Origin: Nematostella vectensis
Taxonomy: Eukaryota > Cnidaria > Anthozoa > Actiniaria > Edwardsiidae
Reading direction: 5' to 3'
Length of the DNA stretch: 64,000 nucleotides
Assembly: GCF_932526225.1 (NCBI RefSeq)
Contig: NC_064039.1
Coordinates: 11,738,139 to 11,802,138 of the forward strand
In this document: piece after piece, positions 51,122-62,208 of the stretch
How the letters are laid out: every line of letters begins with the position of its first letter
Position numbering within the stretch: position 1 is the stretch's first letter
Translations under genes and position numbers: made by a program
Notes under the pieces: model-generated
Database searches by the model: none
The model's input: the letters and a program-made list of their open reading frames with translations, nothing else
Told to the model about the DNA's origin: nothing

Positions 51122-51267
51122 CTGTGACGTAGCCAAGGCCAAGGGGGCCCGGGCTCCCGTTCTAGCAGCCAAAAAAGTAAATGTATGAGACATTATAACA
51201 CAGGAGAAAATGCCTTGAAAGGGCCTTTTCGGCCCCTTCTTGTTAAAAAACGTGCCCTACGCCGTTG
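51122..51267. mobile_element. Short hAT-like MITE
   Basis: The left end CTGTGACGTAGCCAAGG and the right end, read inward on the minus strand as CAACGGCGTAGGGCACG, are imperfect inverted repeats. They resemble the CAGTGGCGTAGCCAGG-type termini common in animal hAT elements. The interior is GGGGGCCCGGGC-rich at the left and GGGCC...GGCCCC at the right. No 8-bp target duplication is visible, so it is probably old. Confidence 0.4.
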
Positions 51268-52596
51268 ACTAACTTCAGCTCAGTGTTTCACATGTCCATG
51301 TCATAAGATTGGTATATCATTTAAATGTCGATCGGACACATTCGCACCCGCTACACTATCCGCGCACACCTTCAACTTTATGCTTCAGTGAAACCTAGAC
51401 CAAATCGTAGGGCGTGTACACTCAAACTAAAGACTAATATAGGCAAAGCTGCCAATTCACCCGTATTGGGTGGGTGTCACAACATTTTTAAATTGTTAAA
51501 AAATTTTATTTAACACTTCCAAATTGCGTGAAATAAAATGACGTGTTTGGAACCATAACTTGCCTTGGCGATGACATTATACCGAATCCAACCACTCTTT
51601 CTTGAAGTTCAAGACAGGGTGGGGCTCTAGACAATTATAAAGCTGAAGCACTGAAAAGAATCATTAGGAGTTTGCATTGACAGAGAGATCCCACGCCGTG
51701 TGAAATTATTTCCTTTCATTCCGCGTTGCGTAAACCCATACTTCTCTCGGACTTCCCCCCTTACCATTAACTAAGTCACTCTGAGTACAAAAAAGCGTAG
51801 ACATACATTTCGTTCTAGAACTATTGCGAGAGTAATTGCCTCTTTGTGAATTAGATTGAAGTGGTAATTTGTCCAAGAGGGCGCTCAGTTAAATCTTAGC
51901 TCTGGAGTAAGCACTTAATCGCAGAGCAAGGGCAGGAGGAGCGATTGCTTCAAGTGATTCTAAGGCAACAAAGATGCAAATATTACATACTTGACGGAGA
52001 GAGTGTCTCTCGAGCATCTGAATAACAGAAAAGAGGTATCTGTAACGAATGTACTTGGGCTAGAGAGCGTGAACTTTACTGTTATATTGACGCCACGAGA
52101 GCAGAAAAGTGTAGATATAAAGTGGGGAGACTCATGGGTTTAATACAAAAGACGTGCTAAATGTGGCTTATGCTTAGTGTGCAATACACCTTACCTTGAA
52201 GGTGAGTTAAAGTGCGCCGGTTATAACCATCTTTTCAGCTCTTTAGATTGATATTGCCCCAGGTTCAGATTCCACGGAGTTCGCTTTGAACAATGCAAAT
52301 GTAAACATTTAGGAAAACAGGGGCGCAAACTTACTTCTTTTCTCAAAGAACGCAAATTAAGAAAAAAAAATATTTAGGATTTTTACACATTTTTATGCTG
52401 TATTTGTGCAGTTACTTCAGGGACGCAGTGGCGTTTTTTGCGTGTAGGTAGCTTGATGGAGAAAGAGTTCTAATGATCAGGGTGAAAACATTCAGCTGTA
52501 AAATGATAATCGGATTCCTATCAAATGGCGAACGACAGTAAAAGCTTTGATTTGCAAGTATTCACTCAAGTGTACGGCCTCGCCTTGATATGAAAA

Positions 52597-52842
52597 AGAA
52601 ATCTATACTCATACTAGTTATCGTCACTAGACACTCTGCAAATGAGACTTTTATTGTTGCAACACTAGTAAGAAAGAAATCTATACTCATACTAGTTAGT
52701 TATCGTCACTAGACACTCTGCAAATGAGACTTTTATTGTTGCAACACTAGTAAGAAAGAAATCTATACTCATACTAGTTAGTTATCGTCACTAGACACTC
52801 TGCAAATGAGACTTTTATTGTTGCAACACTAGTAAGAAAAGA
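52597..52842. repeat. Three tandem copies of a 78/82-bp unit
   Basis: Units beginning AGAAATCTATACTCATACTA start near 52597, 52675 and 52757. The first is 78 bp. The second and third are 82 bp because GTTA is doubled. Copies are otherwise essentially identical, so the expansion is recent. Confidence 0.92.
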
Positions 52843-55308
52843 TAAACAATTATGAATAAAATCTAGACATTAGCAACCTTATTTGATAACAGTGTAAATC
52901 CGAACAAAGTGTATTACATTCTAATATGCAAAGGCGATTTCTGAAGGTAGGCTTTACTCATATCTGAGTCATTTCTATATTCTGAGTAATATGAAACCTC
53001 CCTTGCGGCTTCGCAGATGTATTGTTTTTCACTATTTTTTTATCTGTTCTGTTATTAGCCATGTTCCGGGATTTACGAGAGTTAAACAGGACGCAGGATA
53101 AGGGGATCAAACTGGAATCAGTGCTATCAAATCTTAATTACCCTGTTTTCCGCATGTGTTATCCGCCCGAACAAATGCACAACGACGGCACAATCGAAAC
53201 AGTACACATGCGTCTAAGAGAGTTTTTTTGAGCTTTTTAGTAATATATCTTAATCTGACACCGTCTTAACTTAGACAGACAACTAGCTTTTTTTGCACTG
53301 TTTTTTTTTTCGATATTCCAACGATGATAATAGTAAGTTCGCCATAAGACGTACATCAGACTTTGTTTCGATCAAATTAGCGGAGATTTGTAAAAGTTAA
53401 CTTTTCTTTTAAACTTACTCACTCTGACAGTCAATTCTTGGTAAAGAAATTAAGTCAAATCCTGTAAAGCAGACAATATTCTTTTCTTTTTAGAACATCA
53501 TCGGACACCGTTTTTCCGTTTGCTGTAAAAGGCCTCTCGACGTTAATCCTTTAATGGCGGTTGTTAGTGCGGGGCACATGAATGGTCTGCAAGGCGCCGG
53601 GAACTGTTTGTACCACAACAAGCCTTAGGATAGCACGCAACAAGAGCATGCGCAGAAAGAAATAAACGGCTTAGCGTTATAAGGCAGCACATTCGTTTTA
53701 CCCGCTAAGATATCTCTAAGGGGATAAAGCGATTGCAAATAATTGAAAAATATTTTTTAATACGAGCAACACGGCGCTTTTTGTAAAGCTGGAGTTCAGT
53801 CACGTTATCGTTTTTACACCCTTTGTGACGCAATGCAATATGTGCAATGCGCAAGGCCACTAGATGTGTAGCTGCGAAGGTTCATTAGTCCTGCGCACAG
53901 CGGATATGTTGTCGAGGCGACTGCGTAATCACCTTCATCTCGAATCTTCAATCCCCCTTTACGGATTATCCTGCCTGAGATGAGTTATCGTGACTTATAG
54001 AGCGGCTTAATCCACAAATCTACCGATTACTGATTTTCTGATTGATAGCATGAGGGAAACGCGCTCTGTTTCCCGCCAAGCCCACGCAAAAGAACATTTG
54101 CCTTGTCACGGATACGAGAACATGTTCACCTGGATATTAAACGAGGGCGACTTACCCTTTGTGTTCTTTCTCCAAGTAGCCCCTATCCAGAATCCAGCCT
54201 TAGAAAGAATCGCCCGAAGCAGAGCGATATCAAAGTCATGGTATCAGGGTGATAGGGACATTCTTCCATCATATACCTTGTGTGGTGTGTTGATGGTTAC
54301 GATTAGGTAGAAGCGCGTGTATGCGCTACCCCTGCGGCTCAACGCTTATTGTTTACCAAGAAACGGTATCGGATATAAGCCCAACTTCTGACGCCAAAGT
54401 AATAAATTTGCCCATCATATATGGTATATTTTGATTAGGTAACAAATCTGGAACGTCGTGATTGTGAAGTGCGCACTTTTAAACGCAAGAATTGCCTCTC
54501 TGCTCTCGTTGCTTTCTGTCTCATTCTTTTTTATTACTTAATAGACAACACAAGAACTTGTTTAAGTACTTCTGAAAACAAACGCATTCAAGTTTAAGTC
54601 TGCTTTCGTTTACTGCTTCCATCATAAAACACCCGTAAATACAAAAAGGAGTAATTCATTTTAAAAAAATGTTTCGAATAAAGAGTAAGCTGTAGTTTAA
54701 GGACTTGCACTTGAGATGGCCATATGAGAGACATCGAGTCGCTTACTATTCATACACACCATAAGGGCTTCCTGCCCTCCAAGAGCGTTTACCCAGAGCT
54801 CAAAGAAACACAAAGACCACAGGCGTCGCCCATTAATGACCGACTCAGGATTCTTACCTTCACCGGAGACAGGAATCGATGATTTTAATTTTAGCCCCTT
54901 ACAGCTCAATTTAATTCTTGGCTATTTAAAATGACAAAATGTTCAAGGATTATCTATACATAAATGTCCATCCGTATGTTTGCAAACGCTTTTGTGTTAA
55001 GTTCACATATGCGAAAAGTATGTACCAAAGGGAGTTATTTTACTGAAAAATAATCCTGTAGTTGGTCAGAATTGAATTATAGCTAAGTTAATTTATCCAT
55101 AAGCACTTCTTATTCAACTAGAAAACTTTTTATGAACTGCTCAGCTAGACATGCATTAAACAATGTTGCAAAGCTTAGCTTGAATTTTGAGATTTTTCTT
55201 ACAAAAATGGGCGTCGGATGGACATGGGTCATTGGTATAAGAGGTTTAATATAGTTTTTCTATTGATCTTGGAGGATTTTGATGTAAACACGAGCAATCG
55301 GTCTCGGA
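52843..55308. other. Gene-free stretch
   Basis: Two modest open frames (53022-53231 and 54050-54310, plus strand) show no recognisable domain and no clear splice context. I see nothing else of note. Confidence 0.5.
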
Positions 55309-58092
55309 TGGTATTGGCGTGGTAAATGTTGTGTTGGTCTCAAAGGTGTTTGATTCGTTACATGGTGTGTTGGTTTCATAGGTTTTTGTGTGGGACGGGG
55401 TGTTTGTTACATGGGGGTTGGGTTTGGGGCATTAACTATTTGTCTCAGAGGGGTTTGATGAACAACATTAGGTGGGGGTCTCAGTTTGGGTTGATGTGTT
55501 GTGACATGGGGTGTGTGTCTCAGATTGGATTGATGTGTAACGTGGGTTGTGGGTCTCAGATGGGATTGATGTGTGATATGGGGCGTGTCTCAGATGGGAA
55601 TGATGTATAACATGGGGTGTGTGTCTCAGATGGGATTGATGAGTAACGTGGGTTGTGGGTCTCAGATGGGATTGATGTGTAACATGGGGTCTCAGATGGG
55701 ATTGATGTGTGATATGGGGTGTGTCTCAAATGGGAATGATGTGTAACATGGGGTCTCTGATAGGGTTGATGTGTTGTGACATGGGTTGTGGGTCTCAGAT
55801 GGGATTGAAGTGTAACGTGGGTTGTGGGTCTCAGATGGGATTGATGTGTAACATGGGGTCTCAGATGGGATTGATGTGTAACATGGGGTCTCAGATGGGA
55901 TTGATGTGTAACATGGGGTCTCAGATGGGATTGATGTGTAACATGGGGTGTGTGTCCCAGATGGGATTGATGTGTAACATGGGGTGTGTGTCTCAGATGG
56001 GATTGATGTGCAACATGGGGTGTGTGTCTCAGATGGGATTGATGTGTAACATGGGGTGTTGGTCTCAGATGGGATTGATGTGTAACGTGGGTTGTGGATC
56101 TCAGATGGGATTGATGTGTAACATGGGGTGTGTCTCAGATGGGAATGATGTGTAACATGGGGTGTGTGTCTCAGATGGGATTGATGTATAACATGGGGTG
56201 TGTGTCTCAGATGGGAATGATTTGTAACATGGGTTGTGTGTCTCAGATGGGATTGATGTGTAACGTGGGGTGTGGGTCTCAGATGGGATTGATGTGTGAT
56301 ATGGGGCGTGTCTCAGATGGGAATGATGTATAACATGGGGTGTGTGTCTCAGATGGGATTGATGAGTAACGTGGGTTGTGGGGCTCAGATGGGATTAATG
56401 TGTAACATGGGTGTGTCTCAGATGGGAATGATGTGTAACATGGGTTGTGGGTCTCAGATGGGATTGATGTGTAACATGGGGTCTCAGATGGGATTGATGT
56501 GTAACATGGGGTCTCAGATGGGATTGATGTGTGATATGGGGTGTGTCTCAAATGGGAATGATGTGTAACATGGGGTCTCTGATAGGGTTGATGTGTTGTG
56601 ACATGGGTTGTGGGTCTCAGATGGGATTGAAGTGTAACGTGGGTTGTGGGTCTCAGATGGGATTGATGTGTAACATGGGGTCTCAGATGGGATTGATGTG
56701 TAACATGGGGTCTCAGATGGGATTGATGTGTAACATGGGGTCTCAGATGGGATTGATGTGTAACATGGGGTGTGTGTCTCAGATGGGATTGATGTGTAAC
56801 ATGGGGTGTGTGTCTCAGATGGGATTGATGTGTAACATGGGGTGTTGGTCTCAGATGGGATTGATGTGCAACATGGGTTGTGGGTCTCAGATGGGATTGA
56901 TGTGTAACGTGGGTTGTGGATCTCAGATGGGATTGATGTGTAACATGGGGTGTGTCTCAGATGGGAATGATGTGTAACATGGGGTGTGTGTCTCAGATGG
57001 GATTGATGTATAACATGGGGTGTGTGTCTCAGATGGGAATGATTTGTAACATGGGTTGTGTGTCTCAGATGGGATTGATGTGTAACGTGGGGTGTGGGTC
57101 TCAGATGGGATTGATGTGTAACGTGGGGTGTGGGTCTCAGATGGGATTGATGTGTAACATGGGGTCTCAGATGGGATTGATGTGTAACGTGGGGTGTGTG
57201 TCTCAGATGGGATTGATGTATAACATGGGGTGTGTCTCATATGGGATTGATGTGTAACATGGGGTGTGTGTCTCAGATAGGATTGATGTGTAACATGGGA
57301 TTTCAGATGGGATTGATGTGTGATATGGGGCGGGTCTCAGATGGGATTGATGTGTGATATGGGGTGTCTCAGATAGGATTAATGTGTGATATGGGGTGCG
57401 TCTCAGATGGGATTGATGTGTAACATGGGGTTTCAGATGGAATTGATGTGTGATATGGGGCGTGTCTCAGATGGGATTGATGTCTGATATGAGGTGTTGG
57501 TCTCAGATGGGATTGATGTGTGATATGGGGTGTCTCAGATGGGATTGATGTGTGATATTGGGTGCGTCTCAGATGGGATTGATGTATAACATTGGTTGTG
57601 TGTCTCAGATGGGATTGATGTGTAACGTGGGGTGTGTCTCAGATGGGATTGATGTGTAACGTTGGGTGTGGGTCTCAGATGGGATTGATGTATAACATGG
57701 GGTGTGTGTCTCAGATGGGATTGATGTGTAACATGGGGTGTGTCTCAGTTGGATTGATGTGTAACATGGGGTGTGGGTCTCAGATGGGATTGATGTGTAA
57801 CATGGGGTGTGTCTCTCAGATGGGATTGATGTGTAACATGGGGTGTTGGTCTCAGATGGGATTGATGTATAACATGGGGTGTGTGTCTTAGATGGGATTG
57901 ATGTGTAACATGGGGTGTTGGTCTCAGATGGGATTGATGTATAACATAGGTTGTGTATCTCAGATGGGATTGATGTGTAACGTGGGGTGTGTGTCTCAGA
58001 TGGGATTGATGTGTAACATGGGGCGTCTCAGATGGGAATGATGTGTAACATGGGGTGTGTGTCTCAGATGGGATTGATGTGTAACATGGGGT
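55309..58092. repeat. Minisatellite C: about 80 copies of a 30/34/36-bp unit
   Basis: The unit is GATGTGTAACATGGGG, then a variable (TG)n, then TCTCAGATGGGATT. Length classes of 30, 34 and 36 bp differ by the number of GT steps after GGGG. Stretches of 30- and 36-bp units keep frame, giving open frames up to 148 codons (MGLMCNMGCVSQ repeats on plus, TPCYTSIPSETH repeats on minus). A 34-bp unit then breaks them. The first 170 bp are diverged precursor units. About 0.8 kb is duplicated internally (55709-56333 is repeated at 56531-57155). Confidence 0.95.
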
Positions 58093-58730
58093 GTTATCCT
58101 TCTGCAAGTATTGTGTGGATGATGAATCCCGTAGTATATCCTCTGATTTACCAGCTAACAACCAATCAGAAGATTGATTACGCGCAAGTGTTGTAGAATT
58201 AGTGTTACATCTTAATTTTCCCTTGAATTCTTGTCGAAAAAATGTAGTTGAAAGTTATCGTTAGACTCCAAACATGATAAAAACTGCACTATTGTTTTTC
58301 TTCGTTTGCTCAATCAATTAAAATCCCCTGATGAGTGGGCAACCACGAAACAGACCTGTAGGGAAACCTATGTAGTTTGTATTTTTCTCAAACCAACACT
58401 AATTAAAATAATATATAGATTTAGGCCCTGCATTTAACACCTTTTTGTGTTGACTGATAGGGGTAGTTTTAGGGGGTGTCTCTAGAATGTTTTTTAATGA
58501 GATTAAAAATATGTCAAATTTTACTGCCATGTTATTATGAATTGTATTGGCCCCTCCAAATAGATCAAGCAGAACTCATTCAATAATATTAAATAAGCAG
58601 TGTGAAAGTCAACAAAATACTAAAACTTGGTGTGAGAAAGGCTGTCAAGGTTCAAGGTGTTTAGTTGACGAGAATGTTTTTTTCAAGAGTCTAATGGTCA
58701 ATTCTTATTTCCCTTTTTAGAAGTTCCACT
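58093..58730. other. Gene-free spacer
   Basis: AT-rich DNA between minisatellite C and the duplicated segment. No exon, repeat or site is recognised. Confidence 0.5.
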
Positions 58731-59220
58731 ATGTATATTTTTATCAAAACAACATTCTAACAAGCTTGACCTTGTGAAGAATATACCAAGGATGTAACAG
58801 CATTCCAAAGATTAAGATGCCGTACTGCAGTTCAGAGGCGGATCTAGCTTTTTGCCAAGGGGGGGATTTGGCCCAAAAATTTTTGTCATTATTTTAAAAA
58901 TGAATGCAATGGAGGCAAATCCTAAAGTTATACTGAAAGTGCTTAATTCCAATTTCTAATTTCAAACCAAACCATGTTGACCTATGTTAGGGTTAGAGAG
59001 AAATAAATATAACAAAAAGTCAATGGGGAGAAGAAAAAGGGAGAAATGAATGACTCTATATTTGAAAAAATGTGACTCTACTTTTAAAAATATATAACAA
59101 TAATGCAATAATAGCTTAAATGAGCATATTCCTAACATTTTCCCCTTTCTATTTAACTATAGGTTTTCTTTACAGATTTATTATTGAAAATGCACAAGTT
59201 TGATGTTGTCCTTATATAGT
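58731..59220 (+). repeat. Copy 1 of an old tandem segmental duplication
   Basis: Colinear with 59739-60305. Shared blocks include AACAGCATTCCAAAGAT (copy 1 near 58796), AATGCAATGGAGG (58903), TCTAATTTCAAACC and CCTAACATTTtCCCCTTTC (59131). Copy 1 carries a hAT-like terminus, CAGAGGCGGATCTAG near 58846, absent from copy 2. Confidence 0.75.
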
Positions 59221-59235
59221 TTAAGTACCTTGCTC

Positions 59236-59691
59236 CCAGGGGGGAGGGGCTTTGAGAAACGGGAGTTTGAGAGACGGGGGTGCTCGGGGTGCTCGACAGC
59301 ATAATCAATTTTAACCCTAAGGAATAGCACTAAGGGCGTGGTCAACAACAATTCTTACCCCTCAGAGATAGCACAGGTGTAGTCAGAGGAACTTTTAACC
59401 CTGAGAGACAGCATTAAAAAAAACAATGCTGGTTTTAATTTGCTGACGGATCTTATATTGTTATGTTACCAACAATAAAGTAGAAAGTATTAACCGATCA
59501 GTTGACTTGTGGTTTATTGTAAAATACATTTCAAGCGATTGGGCCACCACTTAACGTGAGAAACCTTAAAAGATAGCAGAATCGGAAAAATCCTAAAACA
59601 CACCCTAAGAGATAGCAGTTGGAAAAAAAATTGTATACCGTAAAAGATAGGTTGAGCACCCCCGTCTATCTTTCTGGAGAGTCCCCCCTGG
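59236..59691. mobile_element. 456-bp TIR element with 9-bp target-site duplication
   Basis: Ends are CCAGGGGGGA (59236) and TCCCCCCTGG (ending 59691). A second inverted block, AGACGGGGGTGCTC, lies inside both ends. The element is flanked by a perfect direct repeat ACCTTGCTC at 59227-59235 and 59692-59700. There is no transposase, so it is non-autonomous. A 9-bp target duplication fits Mutator-like or Merlin-type transposases better than hAT (8 bp). The interior holds about six spaced copies of a GAGATAGCA-like motif. Confidence 0.8.
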
Positions 59692-59738
59692 ACCTTGCTC
59701 TAATAAAAAACCCTTCCCCTGATAGAAGTTTCATTAAT

Positions 59739-60305
59739 GTAAACTTGTATCAAAGCTACATTCTGACCAGCTTTGCCCTTGCAAAGAAACAAATGATGGA
59801 TGCAACAGCATTCCAAAGATAGAATGATATAGTTAGATACACTTCAGATGCCATATGGAAGATTAATCTATCACTTATTACTGGTGATACTCTATCACCA
59901 AGGAAATTAAGATCCACAAATATACCTCCAGTATTAGACATTGGTGCACCCACCCTTTAGGATGGTGGCCTGCTGTTTTTTTATAGAAACCATGGATCCA
60001 CATATGCTAATGCTACTCCTAAATTAAATGCAATGGAGGAGAACAAATTGATTGAAAATGTCTAATTTCAAACCTATTACCTATTTTAATTTATTTAGGG
60101 TGCAGAGAGGAAACAGCAAATAATATCAATAATCAAGAGAGAGAGAGAGAGAGAAAAGGAAGAAATTGGACTATATCTTTGATAGAAAAATCATCAGTAA
60201 TGCAACAACTTGGTTGAGCACTCTCCTAACATTTCCCCTTTCCTAATTATCTTCAGGTTGATAGAAAAAATGTTTTCAGATTTATCATTGAGGGCAAGTA
60301 TTTGC
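59739..60305 (+). repeat. Copy 2 of an old tandem segmental duplication
   Basis: Colinear partner of 58731-59220 with many substitutions and indels; the offset between copies varies from 1008 to 1124 bp. It contains a (GA)n run at about 60137-60155. No coding capacity is recognised in either copy. Confidence 0.75.
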
Positions 60306-60356
60306 TCTAAAAAAGCCTATTTCACATTTACTGCTGTATCAAAGTAAGAAATCCCC

Positions 60357-60448
60357 TACTTTATTATCTTTAAGACATTTGCCTATTCTCATGCCTCCCA
60401 GCCTTCAGCATCAATCATGGCCCTCGGGTAGTCCTTGGTTGGTTTTAC
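60357..60448 (-). CDS. Candidate 3'-terminal exon of an unrecognised gene
   Basis: On the minus strand, a good acceptor (polypyrimidine tract TTTTCTTTAG, AG at 60450-60449) opens into VKPTKDYPRAMIDAEGWEA and a TGA stop at 60391-60389. An AATAAA poly(A) signal follows at 60365-60360, about 25 nt on. Acceptor, short codon-like sequence, stop and close poly(A) signal together look like a genuine gene end. The exon enters in phase 0. Two upstream donors are possible: GTAAGT at 60952 and GTGAGT at about 61277. I do not recognise the protein. Confidence 0.45.
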
Positions 60449-60952
60449 CTAAAGAAAAGTGAAAACAATTATAAGTATTTTTTTTCTTTCAAAACAACAT
60501 TTTCATCATGCCATTTATAACCTTATTAACTTTCCACAACTATTTGAATAATAAATAAATAAACAAAATAGATAGTATGCAAGTTGCAGACAATATAAGC
60601 TAAGCAAAAAGAATATAGGTATTAATAGGGGTATTTGTAGTTATGATAATGTTGTAAAAGTTGCTGTATCTTTGAGAAGACTAAATACGCAGAATATAAA
60701 GACAAGAAAGGTCTTCTTCAGCAATAAACGACAGGATGATATTTGTCAGCCTTTATTAAATATCTCAACGCAGTCAATAAAGTATAGAGAGAACGAAGAA
60801 TATCAAAGGATGTTGTTATGCTCAAATTGTTTGATTTAGACCACGAATTCTCAAAGCAAACTCTATAAACAAATGTATAAATTGAACAAGCTAAGTGACA
60901 TTGATACAGTAACTAGACAACTACGTATTTCTGTCGTTAAATTCTTACTTAC

Positions 60953-61051
60953 CGTGAAGAATATATGCCTGAATTTATAGAACGTGTAAGTATTTACGAA
61001 TTTAACATTTTCATGGCGATAGCCAGTGGAATGAAAACCACTCAAGTGCAC
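60953..61051 (-). other. Candidate exon ending at a strong donor
   Basis: On the minus strand, sequence ends ATTCTTCACG|GTAAGTAAG, a strong splice donor at 60952-60951. The frame that joins the 60448 exon in phase 0 is open here (...FYKFRHIFFT), but it has no ATG. It may be a non-coding first exon starting just downstream of the CCAAT/CRE cluster. Confidence 0.3.
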
Positions 61052-61052
61052 G

Positions 61053-61174
61053 CCAATATATAAGCCAATCGGAATTCAAGTAGATGGTATTTTAGCCAAT
61101 CAAAACAAGGATAGATGACTTTGATATGACATCTTGACGTCAAACTGGTACGGTGTTTTAGCTTGAGCGATTGG
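61053..61174. promoter_or_regulatory. CCAAT/CRE cluster, possible bidirectional promoter
   Basis: CCAAT boxes lie on plus at 61053, 61065 and 61096 and on minus at 61174-61170, with a perfect palindromic CRE (TGACGTCA) at 61135-61142. This density in 120 bp is typical of broadly expressed promoters. The minus-strand exon ending at 60953 lies immediately downstream. Confidence 0.4.
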
Positions 61175-61277
61175 TTTTGGAAAAAAAAAAGACGAAGAAA
61201 CGAGCATTATAAAAGCACAACAATAAAAGAAAAATAACTGTGATATTCTCAATACAAAACATCGTGAAAAACTCACC

Positions 61278-61405
61278 TTGGCAGTGTTTTTTGTCGCTTT
61301 CTGTGTGTGGTTGTGTTCGCTTTTTGTTGTAAACTGTGAACTTGTCGGCTTTCTGCTAGCAAGAAACTCGTCGACACAAGTGATTTTTTTTATAGCTGAA
61401 AACAT
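61278..61405 (-). CDS. Candidate coding exon upstream of the 60.4-kb terminal exon
   Basis: On the minus strand, ATG at 61405 opens MFSAIKKITCVDEF and runs to ...ATKNTAK, where a strong donor GTGAGT follows in phase 0. Joined to the exon at 60448, this would give a 62-residue protein. Alternatively, TTTTCAG just after that ATG is an acceptor and the exon is internal. It conflicts with the promoter-like cluster at 61053-61174 unless that serves an alternative first exon. No family is recognised. Confidence 0.3.
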
Positions 61406-61500
61406 ACATCAATCCAAGGCACTTTCTTCTCAGGATCTCCTTATAGATCTCCATAGATATAGACGTGAAGGAATATTATTAAAATGGTAGTGTAGAGCCT

Positions 61501-61657
61501 CTAAGTAGTCTTCTTTTTGCTGCTGCAACGGACGGGATTCACGAACACTCGGGTAGGTTTTACTATCGGCTTCAGACAAAACGGTTCCTCAAAGATTTCA
61601 GCCCATTTGAATCCGCATATTTTCTCATTAAATACTATTTTCAATCTGCCTTTTTTG
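61501..61657 (-). CDS. Candidate terminal exon, unrecognised basic C terminus
   Basis: A minus-strand acceptor (GTGTTCACAG, AG at 61659-61658) opens a 51-residue segment beginning KKGRLKIVFNEK. It includes FKWAEIFEEPF and ends SSKKKTT, with TAG at 61503-61501. Composition is protein-like, but there is no clear AATAAA and no recognised domain. Confidence 0.3.
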
Positions 61658-61963
61658 CTGTGAACACACGAACTTTGAAGGCGGTAAAAAAATAAAAATA
61701 CGTGAAAACGTAAGACCGAGTGGGGCCTTGGGCTGGATGGATAGATTGTGACACCACAAGATACCCGCGCGATGACCACAAAACCAAGTCGCATAGCTAT
61801 ACCATATATCTATATCTATGTGGCTCCGCTATTATCTCTTGGAGATGTTTTTTTATCGCCATCAGTATACATTAAATTAACCCATTGACTCTTGGCTTTT
61901 TTTTAGCTGAATTTACAAAAAACAGACTGAAAACAGATACCTCCCCCCTATTCTGAGTTGCAC

Positions 61964-62208
61964 CTAGTCAGCGGTATCCAAGCTTTCCAACAGTGCTTTG
62001 CGGTCCCCACTTTTAATCCCTCGTCGTTGTGCTGAAGCCAGCACAAGTTGATGGTTGCTTGTATTTTTCATTAAAAATACAGCTATGAGCATATTAGGAA
62101 AGTGTCTCAGCACATCATGAAGTCTTTTGGGGCATAATTGAGTGCTTTGCTTATGGATATTTGCAAGCAAAGGTGGATTCGTGATGATTTTTTCTTGTTT
62201 GGTTTTGC
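61964..62208 (-). CDS. Candidate terminal exon, unrecognised
   Basis: A minus-strand acceptor (TTTTCTCATCCAG, AG at 62210-62209) enters an 80-residue open segment starting KTKQEKIITNPP. It continues through CPKRLHDVLRHFPNML and ends LLESLDTAD, with TAG at 61966-61964. The only in-frame ATGs are internal, so an upstream exon would be needed. It could also be a transposon relic. Confidence 0.3.

Larger units (their letters stand above)
35243..52596. other. Long gene-free region upstream of the NK4/NK3 pair
   Basis: About 17 kb of AT-rich DNA without a supported exon. Open frames are all short and featureless. Its most notable property is a high count of TCAAGTG/CACTTGA sites (36828, 41096, 42745, 45089, 45781, 48855, 48980, 49264, 49473, 51950, 52566). 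It is a natural candidate for NK4/NK3 enhancers. Confidence 0.55.

Noticed and set aside
52260-52275. tRNA B-box-like GGTTCAGATTCC
   Set aside because: No matching A box or cloverleaf could be built upstream.
55326-58161. MGLMCNMGCVSQ-type (plus) and TPCYTSIPSETH-type (minus) repeat proteins
   Set aside because: Both strands are open and 34-bp units break the frames repeatedly. This is minisatellite translation, not a gene.
61278-61490. Plus-strand 70-codon frame with a signal-peptide-like start
   Set aside because: It lacks an ATG (it starts at TTG) and is antisense to a better-supported candidate exon.
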